Source: CAWVSB01 sp046710535
GTDB taxonomy: Bacteria > Pseudomonadota > Gammaproteobacteria > Pseudomonadales > CAWVSB01
DNA: 64,000 nucleotides
Direction of reading: 5' to 3'
Assembly: GCA_046710535.1 (NCBI GenBank)
Contig: JBKEHH010000001.1
Span: forward strand, 248,001-312,000
Shown: piece after piece, positions 24,847-33,157 of the stretch
Layout: the number at the start of each line of letters is the position of its first letter
Numbering within the stretch: position 1 is the stretch's first letter
Notes under the pieces: model-generated
What the model saw: the letters and a program-made list of their open reading frames with translations, nothing else
The model's database searches: none
What the model was told of the DNA's origin: nothing
Translations under genes and position numbers: made by a program

Positions 24847-25590
24847 ATGAGTTTAACTGAAAAAGTTGTATTGGTAACCGGCGCCACCCGGGGCATTGGC
24901 GCGGCAATTGCCGCAGCTTTAGGAGCCAGCGGCGCTACCGTCATTGGGACTGCTACCAGCGAAGGTGGGGCTAATACTATTAGTGAGTATCTGGCGCAGG
25001 CTGGAATAAAAGGTAGTGGCAAAGTCCTTAACGTAACCTCTGGCGAAAATGTTGTCGCTTTAGTTAAGCAAATAGGTAGTGAATACGGGCCAATACAAAT
25101 TCTGGTTAATAATGCCGGTATCACCCGTGATAATTTAATGATGCGCATGAAAGATGAAGAGTGGGACGCAGTTATTGATACCAATTTAAATGCGATTTTC
25201 AGGGTTACAAAAGCCTGTTTACGACCGATGATGAAAGCTCGCTGGGGGCGTATTATTAATATCAGTTCAGTAGTCGGCTCTATGGGTAATCCAGGGCAGG
25301 CCAACTATTCTGCCACTAAAGCTGCGGTTCAAGGTTTTGCGCGCTCTTTGGCGGCGGAAGTCGGCAGCAGAGGAATTACCGTGAATTCGGTGGCCCCCGG
25401 TTTTATTGATACAGATATGACTAAAGACTTAGCGGAAGATAATAAGGCTGCAATGTTGTCGCAAATACCTTGTGGTCGTTTAGGGCAGCCTGCAGAAGTC
25501 GCCGCTGCAGTTGCATTTTTAGCAAGCGAATCAGCAGCTTACGTGACTGGAGAAACTATCCACGTCAACGGTGGCATGTATATGTCTTAG
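24847..25590 (+). CDS. fabG: 3-oxoacyl-ACP reductase
   Basis: A 247-residue short-chain dehydrogenase that reduces 3-oxoacyl-ACP with NADPH. The cofactor motif is GATRGIGAAIA, the conserved NNAG occurs as VNNAGITRDN, and the active-site triad is Ser in ISSVVGS with Tyr and Lys in YSATKAA. The C-terminal VNGGMYMS matches FabG ends. GGAG lies at the right distance from the ATG. A 189-bp gap follows before acpP, enough for an additional promoter. Confidence 0.97.
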   Translation: MSLTEKVVLVTGATRGIGAAIAAALGASGATVIGTATSEGGANTISEYLAQAGIKGSGKVLNVTSGENVVALVKQIGSEYGPIQILVNNAGITRDNLMMRMKDEEWDAVIDTNLNAIFRVTKACLRPMMKARWGRIINISSVVGSMGNPGQANYSATKAAVQGFARSLAAEVGSRGITVNSVAPGFIDTDMTKDLAEDNKAAMLSQIPCGRLGQPAEVAAAVAFLASESAAYVTGETIHVNGGMYMS

Positions 25591-25779
25591 TTGCATAGTC
25601 GGTCAAATTTCAGTCTGTTTTTAAAGCTTTTTTATTTTCTAAATAGAGGTTAAAATGTGCCTAGTTGTGATTGAGACGTTTGCTTAAAATACATCTTACT
25701 TGATCCACGCAGTGACATTTGGTCACATTAAAACTGGTAGTGTTGCTGCCAACAAACTGATTAGGAGTTTATATAAACC

Positions 25780-26016
25780 ATGAGTAGCATTGTAGATCGC
25801 GTCAAAAAGATTGTTGCCGAACAGCTGGGCGTTAAAGAAGAAGATATTCAAGATACCGCTTCTTTTGTAGAAGATCTCGGCGCAGATTCACTGGATACAG
25901 TTGAGTTGGTTATGGCGTTAGAAGAAGAGTTTGAAACTGAAATTCCTGACGAAGATGCTGAAGCTATCACTACTGTTCAGCTAGCTGTAGATTACATCAA
26001 CAAAAACTTAAGCTAA
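25780..26016 (+). CDS. acpP: Acyl carrier protein
   Basis: A 78-residue acidic protein with the phosphopantetheine attachment site Ser37 in GADSLDTVEL. It carries growing acyl chains in fatty-acid synthesis and also feeds lipid A and other pathways. AGGAG lies 13 bases before the ATG. A separate promoter in the 189-bp gap upstream and a terminator downstream fit the need for far more ACP than enzyme. An inverted repeat GTGAC/GTCAC at 25712-25726 lies in that gap. Confidence 0.98.
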   Translation: MSSIVDRVKKIVAEQLGVKEEDIQDTASFVEDLGADSLDTVELVMALEEEFETEIPDEDAEAITTVQLAVDYINKNLS

Positions 26017-26048
26017 TAATAAGAAGTAGTTAGTTTTTAACATTTTTT

Positions 26049-26083
26049 AAAGCCGCGTCTACTTTTAGTAGTCGCGGCTTTTT
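26049..26083 (+). terminator. Terminator/attenuator between acpP and fabF
   Basis: The outer arms AAAGCCGCG and CGCGGCTTT pair, extended inside by CTAC/GTAG, and are followed by a T run. It probably ends most acpP transcripts and lets a fraction continue into fabF. Confidence 0.85.
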
Positions 26084-26141
26084 AGATTTTGCAGCGATAG
26101 AATGACTTTAATTAGATGATTATAGTATTTGGAGGAGCATC

Positions 26142-27380
26142 TTGTCGAAAAGAAGAGTTGTTATTACCGGTATGGGAGCGGTTACGCCCCTAGGCAATTC
26201 TGTAGATTCAACTTGGCAGGGATTGCTAGCAGGAAAAAGTGGTATTGGTCGAATTGAGCGATTTGATGTTACTGACTTCAAAGCTCAGTTTGGCGGCGCT
26301 ATTAAAAATTTAGATATCAACCTCTATATGTCTGCTAAAGACTCTAGAAAATATGATGATTTTATTCTTTATGGCATTGCTGCAGCCGGACAAGCAATTG
26401 CTGATTCTGGTTTAGAAATTACCGATCTAAATGCGCCGCGTGTCGGCACAATTATTGGCGCCGGTATTGGTGGTTTAGATTCTATAGAAAAAGCTCATAG
26501 CACTTTACTTAAAAGCGGCCCTAAACGGGTGTCGCCATTTTTCGTGCCCGGCACCATCATTAATATGATTTCTGGGTATTTATCGATTAAACATAATTTA
26601 CGCGGTGCTAATTTGGCAATTGTGACGGCCTGTACGACAGGCACTCATGCAATTGGTTTAGCAGCACGTGAGATCGCCTTTGGCTATGCTGATGCAATGA
26701 TTGCGGGCGGCGCTGAAATGTCTACCACTCCGGTAGGGTTAGCCTCATTTGGGGCAGCCAGAGCCTTATCCACCAATAACCAAAACCCAGCTCAGGCAAG
26801 TCGTCCGTGGGATAAAGAACGTGATGGCTTTGTGTTAAGCGATGGCGCGGGCGTTGTGGTGTTGGAAGATTATGAATTAGCAAAAAAACGCGGTGCTAAT
26901 ATAGTTGCTGAAGTTTGTGGTTTTGGTATGAGTTCCGACGCGTATCATGTCACCTCGCCACCGCCCGATGGCGCCGGGGCAGCATTGTCGATGCAAAATG
27001 CACTGGCGGATGCAAATTTATCTGCTGATCAAATTGCCTATATAAATGCTCACGGAACATCGACTTTAGCCGGTGATCTTGCCGAGAATCATGCGGTTAA
27101 AACGGTCTTTAGCGCTAGTTTAGATCATTTAGCCGTTAGCTCTACCAAGTCTATGACCGGTCATTTATTGGGTGCTGCGGGCGCAATAGAGGCAATATTT
27201 ACTGCCTTAGCCATAAAAAATAATGTTGCACCGCCGACTATTAATTTAGATAACCCGGCTGAGGGTTGTGACCTAAATTATGTGCCACATACCGCTCAAC
27301 AAAAAACGATCGATTATGCATTATCCAACTCTTTTGGTTTTGGCGGCACTAATGGCACGCTGATTTTTGGAAAAGTTTAA
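26142..27380 (+). CDS. fabF: 3-oxoacyl-ACP synthase II
   Basis: A 412-residue condensing enzyme of fatty-acid elongation. The nucleophile is Cys164 in VTACTTGTH, with the two active-site His in NAHGTST and KSMTGHLLGA. The only start that keeps the N terminus KRRVVITGMGAVTPLG is TTG at 26142, preceded by a strong GGAGGAG five bases upstream, so the rare start codon is compensated by a good ribosome site. It lies after the acpP terminator and 6 bases before pabC. Confidence 0.96.
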   Translation: MSKRRVVITGMGAVTPLGNSVDSTWQGLLAGKSGIGRIERFDVTDFKAQFGGAIKNLDINLYMSAKDSRKYDDFILYGIAAAGQAIADSGLEITDLNAPRVGTIIGAGIGGLDSIEKAHSTLLKSGPKRVSPFFVPGTIINMISGYLSIKHNLRGANLAIVTACTTGTHAIGLAAREIAFGYADAMIAGGAEMSTTPVGLASFGAARALSTNNQNPAQASRPWDKERDGFVLSDGAGVVVLEDYELAKKRGANIVAEVCGFGMSSDAYHVTSPPPDGAGAALSMQNALADANLSADQIAYINAHGTSTLAGDLAENHAVKTVFSASLDHLAVSSTKSMTGHLLGAAGAIEAIFTALAIKNNVAPPTINLDNPAEGCDLNYVPHTAQQKTIDYALSNSFGFGGTNGTLIFGKV

Positions 27381-27385
27381 GCTTA

Positions 27386-28240
27386 ATGGCCACAGTGAGT
27401 AATCAAGCGCTAATCACCTTAGTCAATGGCAAGCCGCAAGCGGTTGTTTCGGTATTTGATCGAGGTTTGAATTATGGTGATGGTGTTTTCGAGACAATAC
27501 TTTGCCGTAATGCCAGGCCTACATTGTGGGCGCTGCACCTTGACCGTCTATGCCTTGGTTTAGCTCGCTTAAATATAGCGCTGAAGTCTTCTGTTATAGA
27601 GGATTACAAAGAAAGGGTGCTGGAGCAGGTGGTGGCTGATGGACTGGAAACCCAAGGATTACTAAAAATAATAGTGACCCGTGGAGTCGGTGCTAGAGGT
27701 TATGCTCCGTCTGGCTCTGCACCTATTGTAATTATGAATTGGTTTGCCAAATCTTCGGTTTCATCTGATAGTGCTGAGCATGGAGTGAGCGCTAGTATTT
27801 GCGCTATTAAGCTTAGTCGCAACGCTCAATTAGCAGGTATAAAACATCTTAATCGCTTGGAGCAGGTGTTGGCGGCGCAAGAGCTGCAAGCTAGCGATGC
27901 TGATGAAGGCTTGTTGTTAGATACTGAAAATAATATTGTAGAAGCAATTTCAAAAAATATATTCCTAGTGAAACGGGGTGTCTTATACACGCCGCTATTA
28001 ACTCATGCAGGTGTTACCGGAGTAATGCGTGAGCAGATAATTAATATGATTGCGCCAGCATTAGGTATTACTGTCATTGAGAAAGATATAGCGGCTAGCT
28101 CGTTAACCGAATTTGATGAAGCATTTGTCTGCAATAGCGTGCAAGGTTTATGGCCGCTTAAATCAATTAGTAATAATGGACTTGTTATTGGTAAAACCAG
28201 CAAATTAATTCAATTAGAAGTAGAAAAATGTCTAAACTAA
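27386..28240 (+). CDS. pabC: Aminodeoxychorismate lyase
   Basis: A 284-residue fold-type IV PLP enzyme that releases pyruvate from 4-amino-4-deoxychorismate to give p-aminobenzoate for folate. The motif FDRGLNYGDGVFET is at residues 24-37. The candidate PLP-binding Lys is Lys153 in GIKHLNRLEQ. VEAISKNIFLV corresponds to the family's later conserved segment. It overlaps mltG by 13 bases, which suggests translational coupling. The partner pabB lies about 29 kb away in this window. Confidence 0.93.
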   Translation: MATVSNQALITLVNGKPQAVVSVFDRGLNYGDGVFETILCRNARPTLWALHLDRLCLGLARLNIALKSSVIEDYKERVLEQVVADGLETQGLLKIIVTRGVGARGYAPSGSAPIVIMNWFAKSSVSSDSAEHGVSASICAIKLSRNAQLAGIKHLNRLEQVLAAQELQASDADEGLLLDTENNIVEAISKNIFLVKRGVLYTPLLTHAGVTGVMREQIINMIAPALGITVIEKDIAASSLTEFDEAFVCNSVQGLWPLKSISNNGLVIGKTSKLIQLEVEKCLN

Positions 28241-29262
28241 AAATCTTATTGGTGCTAATGATAGTCTTTTTATTAGGCGTTTTTGGTGCGAAGTTGATTT
28301 TTGAGCGTTACTTACAGAGTAGTCTTGCTTTGGAAAATAAGGCCTATGAACTGAATATTGAGACAGGCGCTAGTCTGATTAAGATTATTAACCGCTTAGC
28401 CGCTGATGATGTCGTTCAGTCACCTGATTTTTTAATTGCCTATGCGCGAATAACTGACAAGATCAATATTAAATCTGGCTTCTATGAGTTAGTTCCGCCG
28501 TTATCACATTATCAATTATTGGAGAAATTGGTTGCTGGAGATGTGAAGCAGTATCGAATTACCTTAATTGAAGGGTGGACGATTAGTCAGGTTATGGACA
28601 GGCTTAATAACACTGAAAACTTAGTCAAGATACTCGAGGGTGAGATACCTAGTTCGATAGAGTTTGAAGGTGGCAGCGCGGAAGGCTGGTTGTTTCCAGA
28701 CACTTACAGTTTTGATAAAACCGTAAGTGATGACCAGTTAGTGAAACAAGCTTATGAGCGAATGCAAACTGTATTGGCTGAAGAATGGGCTGTGCGAGCG
28801 GCAGATCTACCTTACAAAAATTCATACGAAGCACTCATAATGGCATCAATTATTGAGCGAGAAACCTCAGTAGATAGTGAACGTGAGCAAATAGCGGGTG
28901 TTTTTGTGCTGCGGTTACAGAAGCGAATGAGATTACAGACAGACCCAACGGTTATCTATGCGATGGGAGATAGCTATAATGGTAATATTCGGCGCAGTGA
29001 CCTAAAAATAGATTCGCCCTATAACACCTATAGAATCAATGGTTTGCCCCCAACTCCTATCGCTATCGCCGGGCGTAGATCTATTCAGGCAGCGCTGCAG
29101 CCGCTGAACAATGGTATGTTATATTTTGTTGGTAAAGGCGATGGTTATCACTACTTCTCTAAGTCTTTAGATGAACATAATATAGCAGTGCAAAAATATC
29201 AGCGTAGCCAGCGTAAAAGTAACTATCGCTCGACGCCAGTTAACCAAGAAGAATCAAATTAA
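28228..29262 (+). CDS. mltG: Endolytic peptidoglycan transglycosylase MltG
   Basis: A 344-residue YceG/MltG-family protein. One N-terminal membrane helix at about residues 5-23 anchors it with the catalytic domain in the periplasm. A LysM-like region follows near residues 45-100, and the catalytic Glu lies in MASIIERETSV. The segments LQTDPTVIYAMG and SPYNTYRINGLPPTPI are conserved. MltG cuts nascent glycan strands and may set their length. It starts inside pabC and its stop overlaps the tmk start by one base. Confidence 0.93.
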   Translation: MSKLKILLVLMIVFLLGVFGAKLIFERYLQSSLALENKAYELNIETGASLIKIINRLAADDVVQSPDFLIAYARITDKINIKSGFYELVPPLSHYQLLEKLVAGDVKQYRITLIEGWTISQVMDRLNNTENLVKILEGEIPSSIEFEGGSAEGWLFPDTYSFDKTVSDDQLVKQAYERMQTVLAEEWAVRAADLPYKNSYEALIMASIIERETSVDSEREQIAGVFVLRLQKRMRLQTDPTVIYAMGDSYNGNIRRSDLKIDSPYNTYRINGLPPTPIAIAGRRSIQAALQPLNNGMLYFVGKGDGYHYFSKSLDEHNIAVQKYQRSQRKSNYRSTPVNQEESN

Positions 29263-29921
29263 TGTTAGTAAATAGAAAAAATTCTGGCTTGTTTCTTACC
29301 GTAGAGGGTGGTGAAGGGGCTGGGAAATCGACCAATATCAAGACTATCTGCGATTTTTTGTCAGCCAATAATATAGACTACATTGTTACACGAGAGCCGG
29401 GTGGCACTGATTTAGCTGAGCAGATTAGAGAGCTATTGTTGACTCCACGTGAAGAATCGGTAGCAGTTAAAACCGAGCTATTGTTAATGTTTGCCGCTAG
29501 AGCGCAGCATTTAGAGAATAAAATACTGCCTGCGCTAACGGCTGGTCAATGGGTTGTTTGTGATCGTTTTACTGACGCCACCTTTGCTTATCAAGGCGGC
29601 GGTAGAGAAATAGGCATGGAATTGATTACCCAGTTGGAAAATATTGTGCAAGAGGGATTGCAGCCTGATTGTACTTTTTTGTTAGATTTACCAATTGAAG
29701 TTGGTATGCACAGAGCTAATTTGCGCGGTGACTTGGATCGTTTTGAGCAAGAGAAATTATCATTTTTTGCGCGTGTTAGATCAACTTACCTGATGCGCGC
29801 GGAGCAAGATATTAATAGATTTAAGATTATCGATGCTAGTAAAGATATGGCAGCAGTAGCTTGCCAGTTAAACTCAGAGCTACAGTTATTGATTGATGCA
29901 AGGCTTCGTTGTAATGAGTGA
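29262..29921 (+). CDS. tmk: Thymidylate kinase
   Basis: A 219-residue P-loop kinase phosphorylating dTMP to dTDP. The P-loop is VEGGEGAGKST near residues 14-24. The DRY/DRF-type motif is CDRFTDATFAYQGGGR, and the lid region lies around RGDLDRFEQE. The ATG overlaps the mltG stop by one base, and holB begins within its last codons. Gene order mltG-tmk-holB is standard for gammaproteobacteria. Confidence 0.95.
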   Translation: MLVNRKNSGLFLTVEGGEGAGKSTNIKTICDFLSANNIDYIVTREPGGTDLAEQIRELLLTPREESVAVKTELLLMFAARAQHLENKILPALTAGQWVVCDRFTDATFAYQGGGREIGMELITQLENIVQEGLQPDCTFLLDLPIEVGMHRANLRGDLDRFEQEKLSFFARVRSTYLMRAEQDINRFKIIDASKDMAAVACQLNSELQLLIDARLRCNE

Positions 29922-30882
29922 GTCGACAGGTCTGGTTTATCCACTGCCTTGGCAAATGAAGGCATGGCAGAAGCTAGTTGATTTACATATCGAGGGTAAG
30001 CTACCCCATGCCTTATTATTAAGTGGCACTGATGGTAGCGGTATTAATCGTCTTGCTTTAGCTTTTGCTCAATATGTTTTATGTGTGCAACCTAGCGCAA
30101 GTGGTGCTTGTGGCAATTGTTCTTCATGTGGATTAACTATTGCCAATACGCATCCAGATTTCAAATTGTTGGCGCCAGAAAAGACTGGCGGCCAAATTAA
30201 AGTCGATTCGGTAAGGAATGTGGTCAAGTTTGGCCATAACACCGCGCAACAAGGCGGATATAGAGTTGTTGTGGTCGCACCGGCAGAGTCAATGAATACC
30301 TTTTCAGCTAACTCATTATTGAAGTCTTTAGAAGAGCCGGGTGACAAAACGTTATTTGTGTTGATTAGCCATATGCCTATTGCGCTGTTAGCGACCATAA
30401 AATCTCGCTGTCAATGGATTAAATTACCAGAGCCAACGCGTCAGGAAGGTAAGCAATGGTTAGCATCGGTAATGTCTGCAGATGTGGATGTTGACGAACT
30501 GCTGGATTTAACCAATGATCAACCTATTAAGGCGTTGGATTTCTATTCAGGCGGCGAACTAGAGCAGATTCAAAAAATAAAAAGTGGTCTTGATCAGTTG
30601 GCAGCTGGGCGTAACTCGGCGCTTACTTTGGCCAATGCCTGGGCTAGATGGCCACTGATGTTAGTAGTAGATGGTATTTATTATTGGTCGGTAAATTGGA
30701 TGAAGTCCAGTGTTATCAATCAAACTGGCAATGCGCGTGCCCGCCAAGCCATGCAAAAATTAGTTGAACAGATACTGCAGCGTAGGCGCAATATCCTCGC
30801 TGGAAATAACCCCAATGTGCAGTTATTACTTGAAGCTTTAATGTTAGATTTAGGTAAAGTGCTAACTATTGCAAGGGGCTAG
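29914..30882 (+). CDS. holB: DNA polymerase III delta' subunit
   Basis: A 322-residue clamp-loader subunit of the AAA+ fold. The zinc module is CxnCGNCSSCG with Cys near residues 50-67, followed by THPDF. The P-loop region GTDGSGINRLALAF is degenerate, as expected because delta' does not hydrolyse ATP. The SRC motif appears as KSRCQWIKL. I take the ATG at 29914, overlapping tmk by eight bases, because earlier in-frame codons have no ribosome site. It acts with the tau/gamma and delta subunits to load the sliding clamp. Confidence 0.93.
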   Translation: MSESTGLVYPLPWQMKAWQKLVDLHIEGKLPHALLLSGTDGSGINRLALAFAQYVLCVQPSASGACGNCSSCGLTIANTHPDFKLLAPEKTGGQIKVDSVRNVVKFGHNTAQQGGYRVVVVAPAESMNTFSANSLLKSLEEPGDKTLFVLISHMPIALLATIKSRCQWIKLPEPTRQEGKQWLASVMSADVDVDELLDLTNDQPIKALDFYSGGELEQIQKIKSGLDQLAAGRNSALTLANAWARWPLMLVVDGIYYWSVNWMKSSVINQTGNARARQAMQKLVEQILQRRRNILAGNNPNVQLLLEALMLDLGKVLTIARG

Positions 30883-30935
30883 AAAAGTACACTTGATAAG
30901 GCTAATATTTGCCTAATTAAAACAGGGATATCATT

Positions 30936-31295
30936 ATGAATGCAGGTATTAGAACAGGTGCGGCGCCAGGTGGAATACTTACATTGAGAATTAAAGATAA
31001 GGCCGAGTTGTACAACGCTTATATGCCTTATCTAAAAAATGGGGGTTTGTTTGCGCCAACTGAAAAGGCTTATCAAATTGGCGATGATGTTTTTATGTTA
31101 GTTGACTTGCCCGATGAGCCAGAAAAGATGCCAGTTGCTGGCTCTGTCGTTTGGGTGACTCCACCCGGTGCTCAAGGCAATAAAATACCCGGTGTTGGTA
31201 TTCACTTTAATGGTGAGGACGACACTATCGTTCGAAAAATTGAGACGATGTTGGTTGGCATTTTAGAGTCTGGTAAACCCACTCACTCAATGTAA
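30936..31295 (+). CDS. pilZ: PilZ-domain protein for type IV pilus biogenesis
   Basis: A 119-residue single PilZ-domain protein. The segments GGLFAPT, GDDVFMLVDLPDEPEKMPVAG and GVGIHF match the PilZ beta-barrel. The RxxxR motif needed to bind cyclic di-GMP is not present near the N terminus, as in the founding PilZ protein of pseudomonads, which acts with PilB and FimX in pilus assembly. Position between holB and tatD is the same as in Pseudomonas and strengthens the call over other PilZ-domain proteins. Confidence 0.9.
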   Translation: MNAGIRTGAAPGGILTLRIKDKAELYNAYMPYLKNGGLFAPTEKAYQIGDDVFMLVDLPDEPEKMPVAGSVVWVTPPGAQGNKIPGVGIHFNGEDDTIVRKIETMLVGILESGKPTHSM

Positions 31296-31310
31296 TTTGG
31301 AATCATTTCA

Positions 31311-32096
31311 ATGCTTACTGATAGTCACTGTCATCTAGACAGAGTGTTACTGGATGATTTTGATAATAGTTTAAGTGAAGTTATCAACGCAGCCAAAAAT
31401 GAAGGTGTTTCGCAATTTCTTTGCGTAGCTATAGATTGTAATAATACGCCAGCTGTTGTCGATATAGCGCAGCAATACGACAGTGTTTATGCCTCTGCTG
31501 GAGTTCATCCTATGCATGCTCATGAAACTATTGCGACTGCTGCATGGTTAAGAGAGTGGGGTGCAAAGCCTAAAGTAGTCGCGCTTGGTGAAACAGGGCT
31601 AGATTATTTCTATAGTCAAGAGCACCAAAAGCTGCAGCAAGATAGTTTTGTATTACATTTGTCTGTGGCTGCTGAATTAAAAAAACCGGTTATTGTCCAC
31701 ACCCGCGACGCGCGCAAAGACACCATTGATATTATTGCTAACTATGCGAACCAAGAATCTAGTGGCGTCATGCATTGTTTTACTGAAAGTTGGGAGATGG
31801 CGAAGCAGGCGCTGGATCTTAATTTTTATATTTCTATTTCTGGCATTGTTACATTTAAGAATGCTCAAGAGCTAAGAGATGTTGTCAAAAAAATCCCTCT
31901 AGATCGATTATTAATTGAAACCGATTCTCCATATCTTGCTCCGATACCACATCGAGGAAAGTCGAATCAACCACAGTGGGTGACAGAAGTGTGCAGGGCT
32001 TGCGCCGAGATAAAAGGGCTTAGTTACGAAGAGCTGGCGGTAGAGACTAGCAATAACTTTAATCGTTTGTTTTTGTCTCAAGGCAGGCAGGTGTGA
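31311..32096 (+). CDS. TatD-family metal-dependent hydrolase (YcfH-like)
   Basis: A 261-residue TIM-barrel metallohydrolase of the TatD family, members of which act as 3'-5' DNA exonucleases or D-aminoacyl-tRNA deacylases. Metal ligands are visible in DSHCHLD at residues 4-10, in GETGLDY, in VIVHTRDA and in IETDSPYLAP. The short version without extra domains and its place after holB-pilZ match YcfH. GTG of the next gene overlaps its TGA (GTGA), so the GH84-like gene is probably translationally coupled to it. Confidence 0.9.
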   Translation: MLTDSHCHLDRVLLDDFDNSLSEVINAAKNEGVSQFLCVAIDCNNTPAVVDIAQQYDSVYASAGVHPMHAHETIATAAWLREWGAKPKVVALGETGLDYFYSQEHQKLQQDSFVLHLSVAAELKKPVIVHTRDARKDTIDIIANYANQESSGVMHCFTESWEMAKQALDLNFYISISGIVTFKNAQELRDVVKKIPLDRLLIETDSPYLAPIPHRGKSNQPQWVTEVCRACAEIKGLSYEELAVETSNNFNRLFLSQGRQV

Positions 32097-33151
32097 CAGC
32101 TGTTCGGCCATTTTTAGCCGGGGTTATTGAAGGTTTTTATGGCCGTTGCTGGAGCTGGCAAGCTAGGGCGGGCTACGCAAGGTTCCTAGCTGATTGTGGT
32201 ATGGACAGCTATATTTACGCGCCAAAATCTGACCCTTATTTACGTAAGCAATGGCGTAAAAATTGGCCTGAATCTGAGCTTCAACAATTAAAAAAATTAT
32301 CTACCGTGTATCGCTCCGCTGGGCTTAGCTTTGGCTTAGGGTTGTCACCATTTGAGTTGTATCGAAATTTTGATCAGCAAGCTAAGACACAATTACAGGC
32401 AAAGTTACAACAGATAGAGTCGCTAGAACCTGCAGTGCTGTGTATTTTATTTGATGATATGCGCGGTGACTTGCCTAACTTAGCTGAGCATCAAATCGAA
32501 ATTTGTGAATTTGTAGCCAGTAATGTTTCTGTCGATAGATTGATAATGTGTCCGACTTACTACAGTTTCGATCCTGTGCTTGAGAAAGTTTTCGGTGCTA
32601 TGCCAATTAACTATTGGCAGCAGTTGGGTGAAGGTTTGTCTTCTGTTTGGGATATCTTTTGGACTGGCGATAAAGTTGTTTCAAAAAAATATCCGTTAGA
32701 CTCCTTGGCTGTTATTACTGAAAGCCTCGGAAGACAGCCTCTGCTATGGGATAACTATCCAGTGAATGATGGAGAGAACATTTCAAGTTTTCTTCATCTC
32801 AGTAGTGTTGATAGAAGTGTCAAGCTTAAACAAGTTACGCAGGGGTTGTTGTGTAATCCTATGAATCAGTCAGAGCTTTCTAAAGCAGTAATATACTCTA
32901 CGGCTATGCAGATAGCGCAAACGGCTGTGACGCAAGCAGATTTTTTCGTTGGCTTATTTGGTGAAGAACTAGCGGCAATGCTAATTCAAGATTTGACTTT
33001 ATTTGAGCAAGTTGGACTAGTTGAGTTATCTGACGTCGACAAGAAGCAGCTAAAGGGTAAGTATAAAACCTTGCAGCACACTGCTGCTAAAGAGGTTTAT
33101 GATTGGCTCGATGGAAGCTATAAGTTTGATCCGGCCTGTCTTACTGATTAA
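32093..33151 (+). CDS. GH84-like (O-GlcNAcase/hyaluronidase family) glycoside hydrolase, cytoplasmic
   Basis: A 352-residue protein resembling only the catalytic barrel of family GH84 beta-N-acetylglucosaminidases. The family start GVIEGFYGRCWSW is at residues 10-22, the substrate-site segment YIYAPKSDPYLRKQWR at 40-55, and the paired catalytic acids Asp121-Asp122 in LFDDMRGD. WDNYPVND occurs near residue 220, as in known family members. There is no signal peptide and none of the usual accessory domains, so it should act in the cytoplasm, perhaps on GlcNAc-modified proteins or cell-wall recycling sugars. The substrate is unknown. It starts at GTG overlapping the tatD stop, and the PMI-like gene follows after six bases. 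Confidence 0.78.
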   Translation: MTAVRPFLAGVIEGFYGRCWSWQARAGYARFLADCGMDSYIYAPKSDPYLRKQWRKNWPESELQQLKKLSTVYRSAGLSFGLGLSPFELYRNFDQQAKTQLQAKLQQIESLEPAVLCILFDDMRGDLPNLAEHQIEICEFVASNVSVDRLIMCPTYYSFDPVLEKVFGAMPINYWQQLGEGLSSVWDIFWTGDKVVSKKYPLDSLAVITESLGRQPLLWDNYPVNDGENISSFLHLSSVDRSVKLKQVTQGLLCNPMNQSELSKAVIYSTAMQIAQTAVTQADFFVGLFGEELAAMLIQDLTLFEQVGLVELSDVDKKQLKGKYKTLQHTAAKEVYDWLDGSYKFDPACLTD

Positions 33152-33157
33152 CTAATA

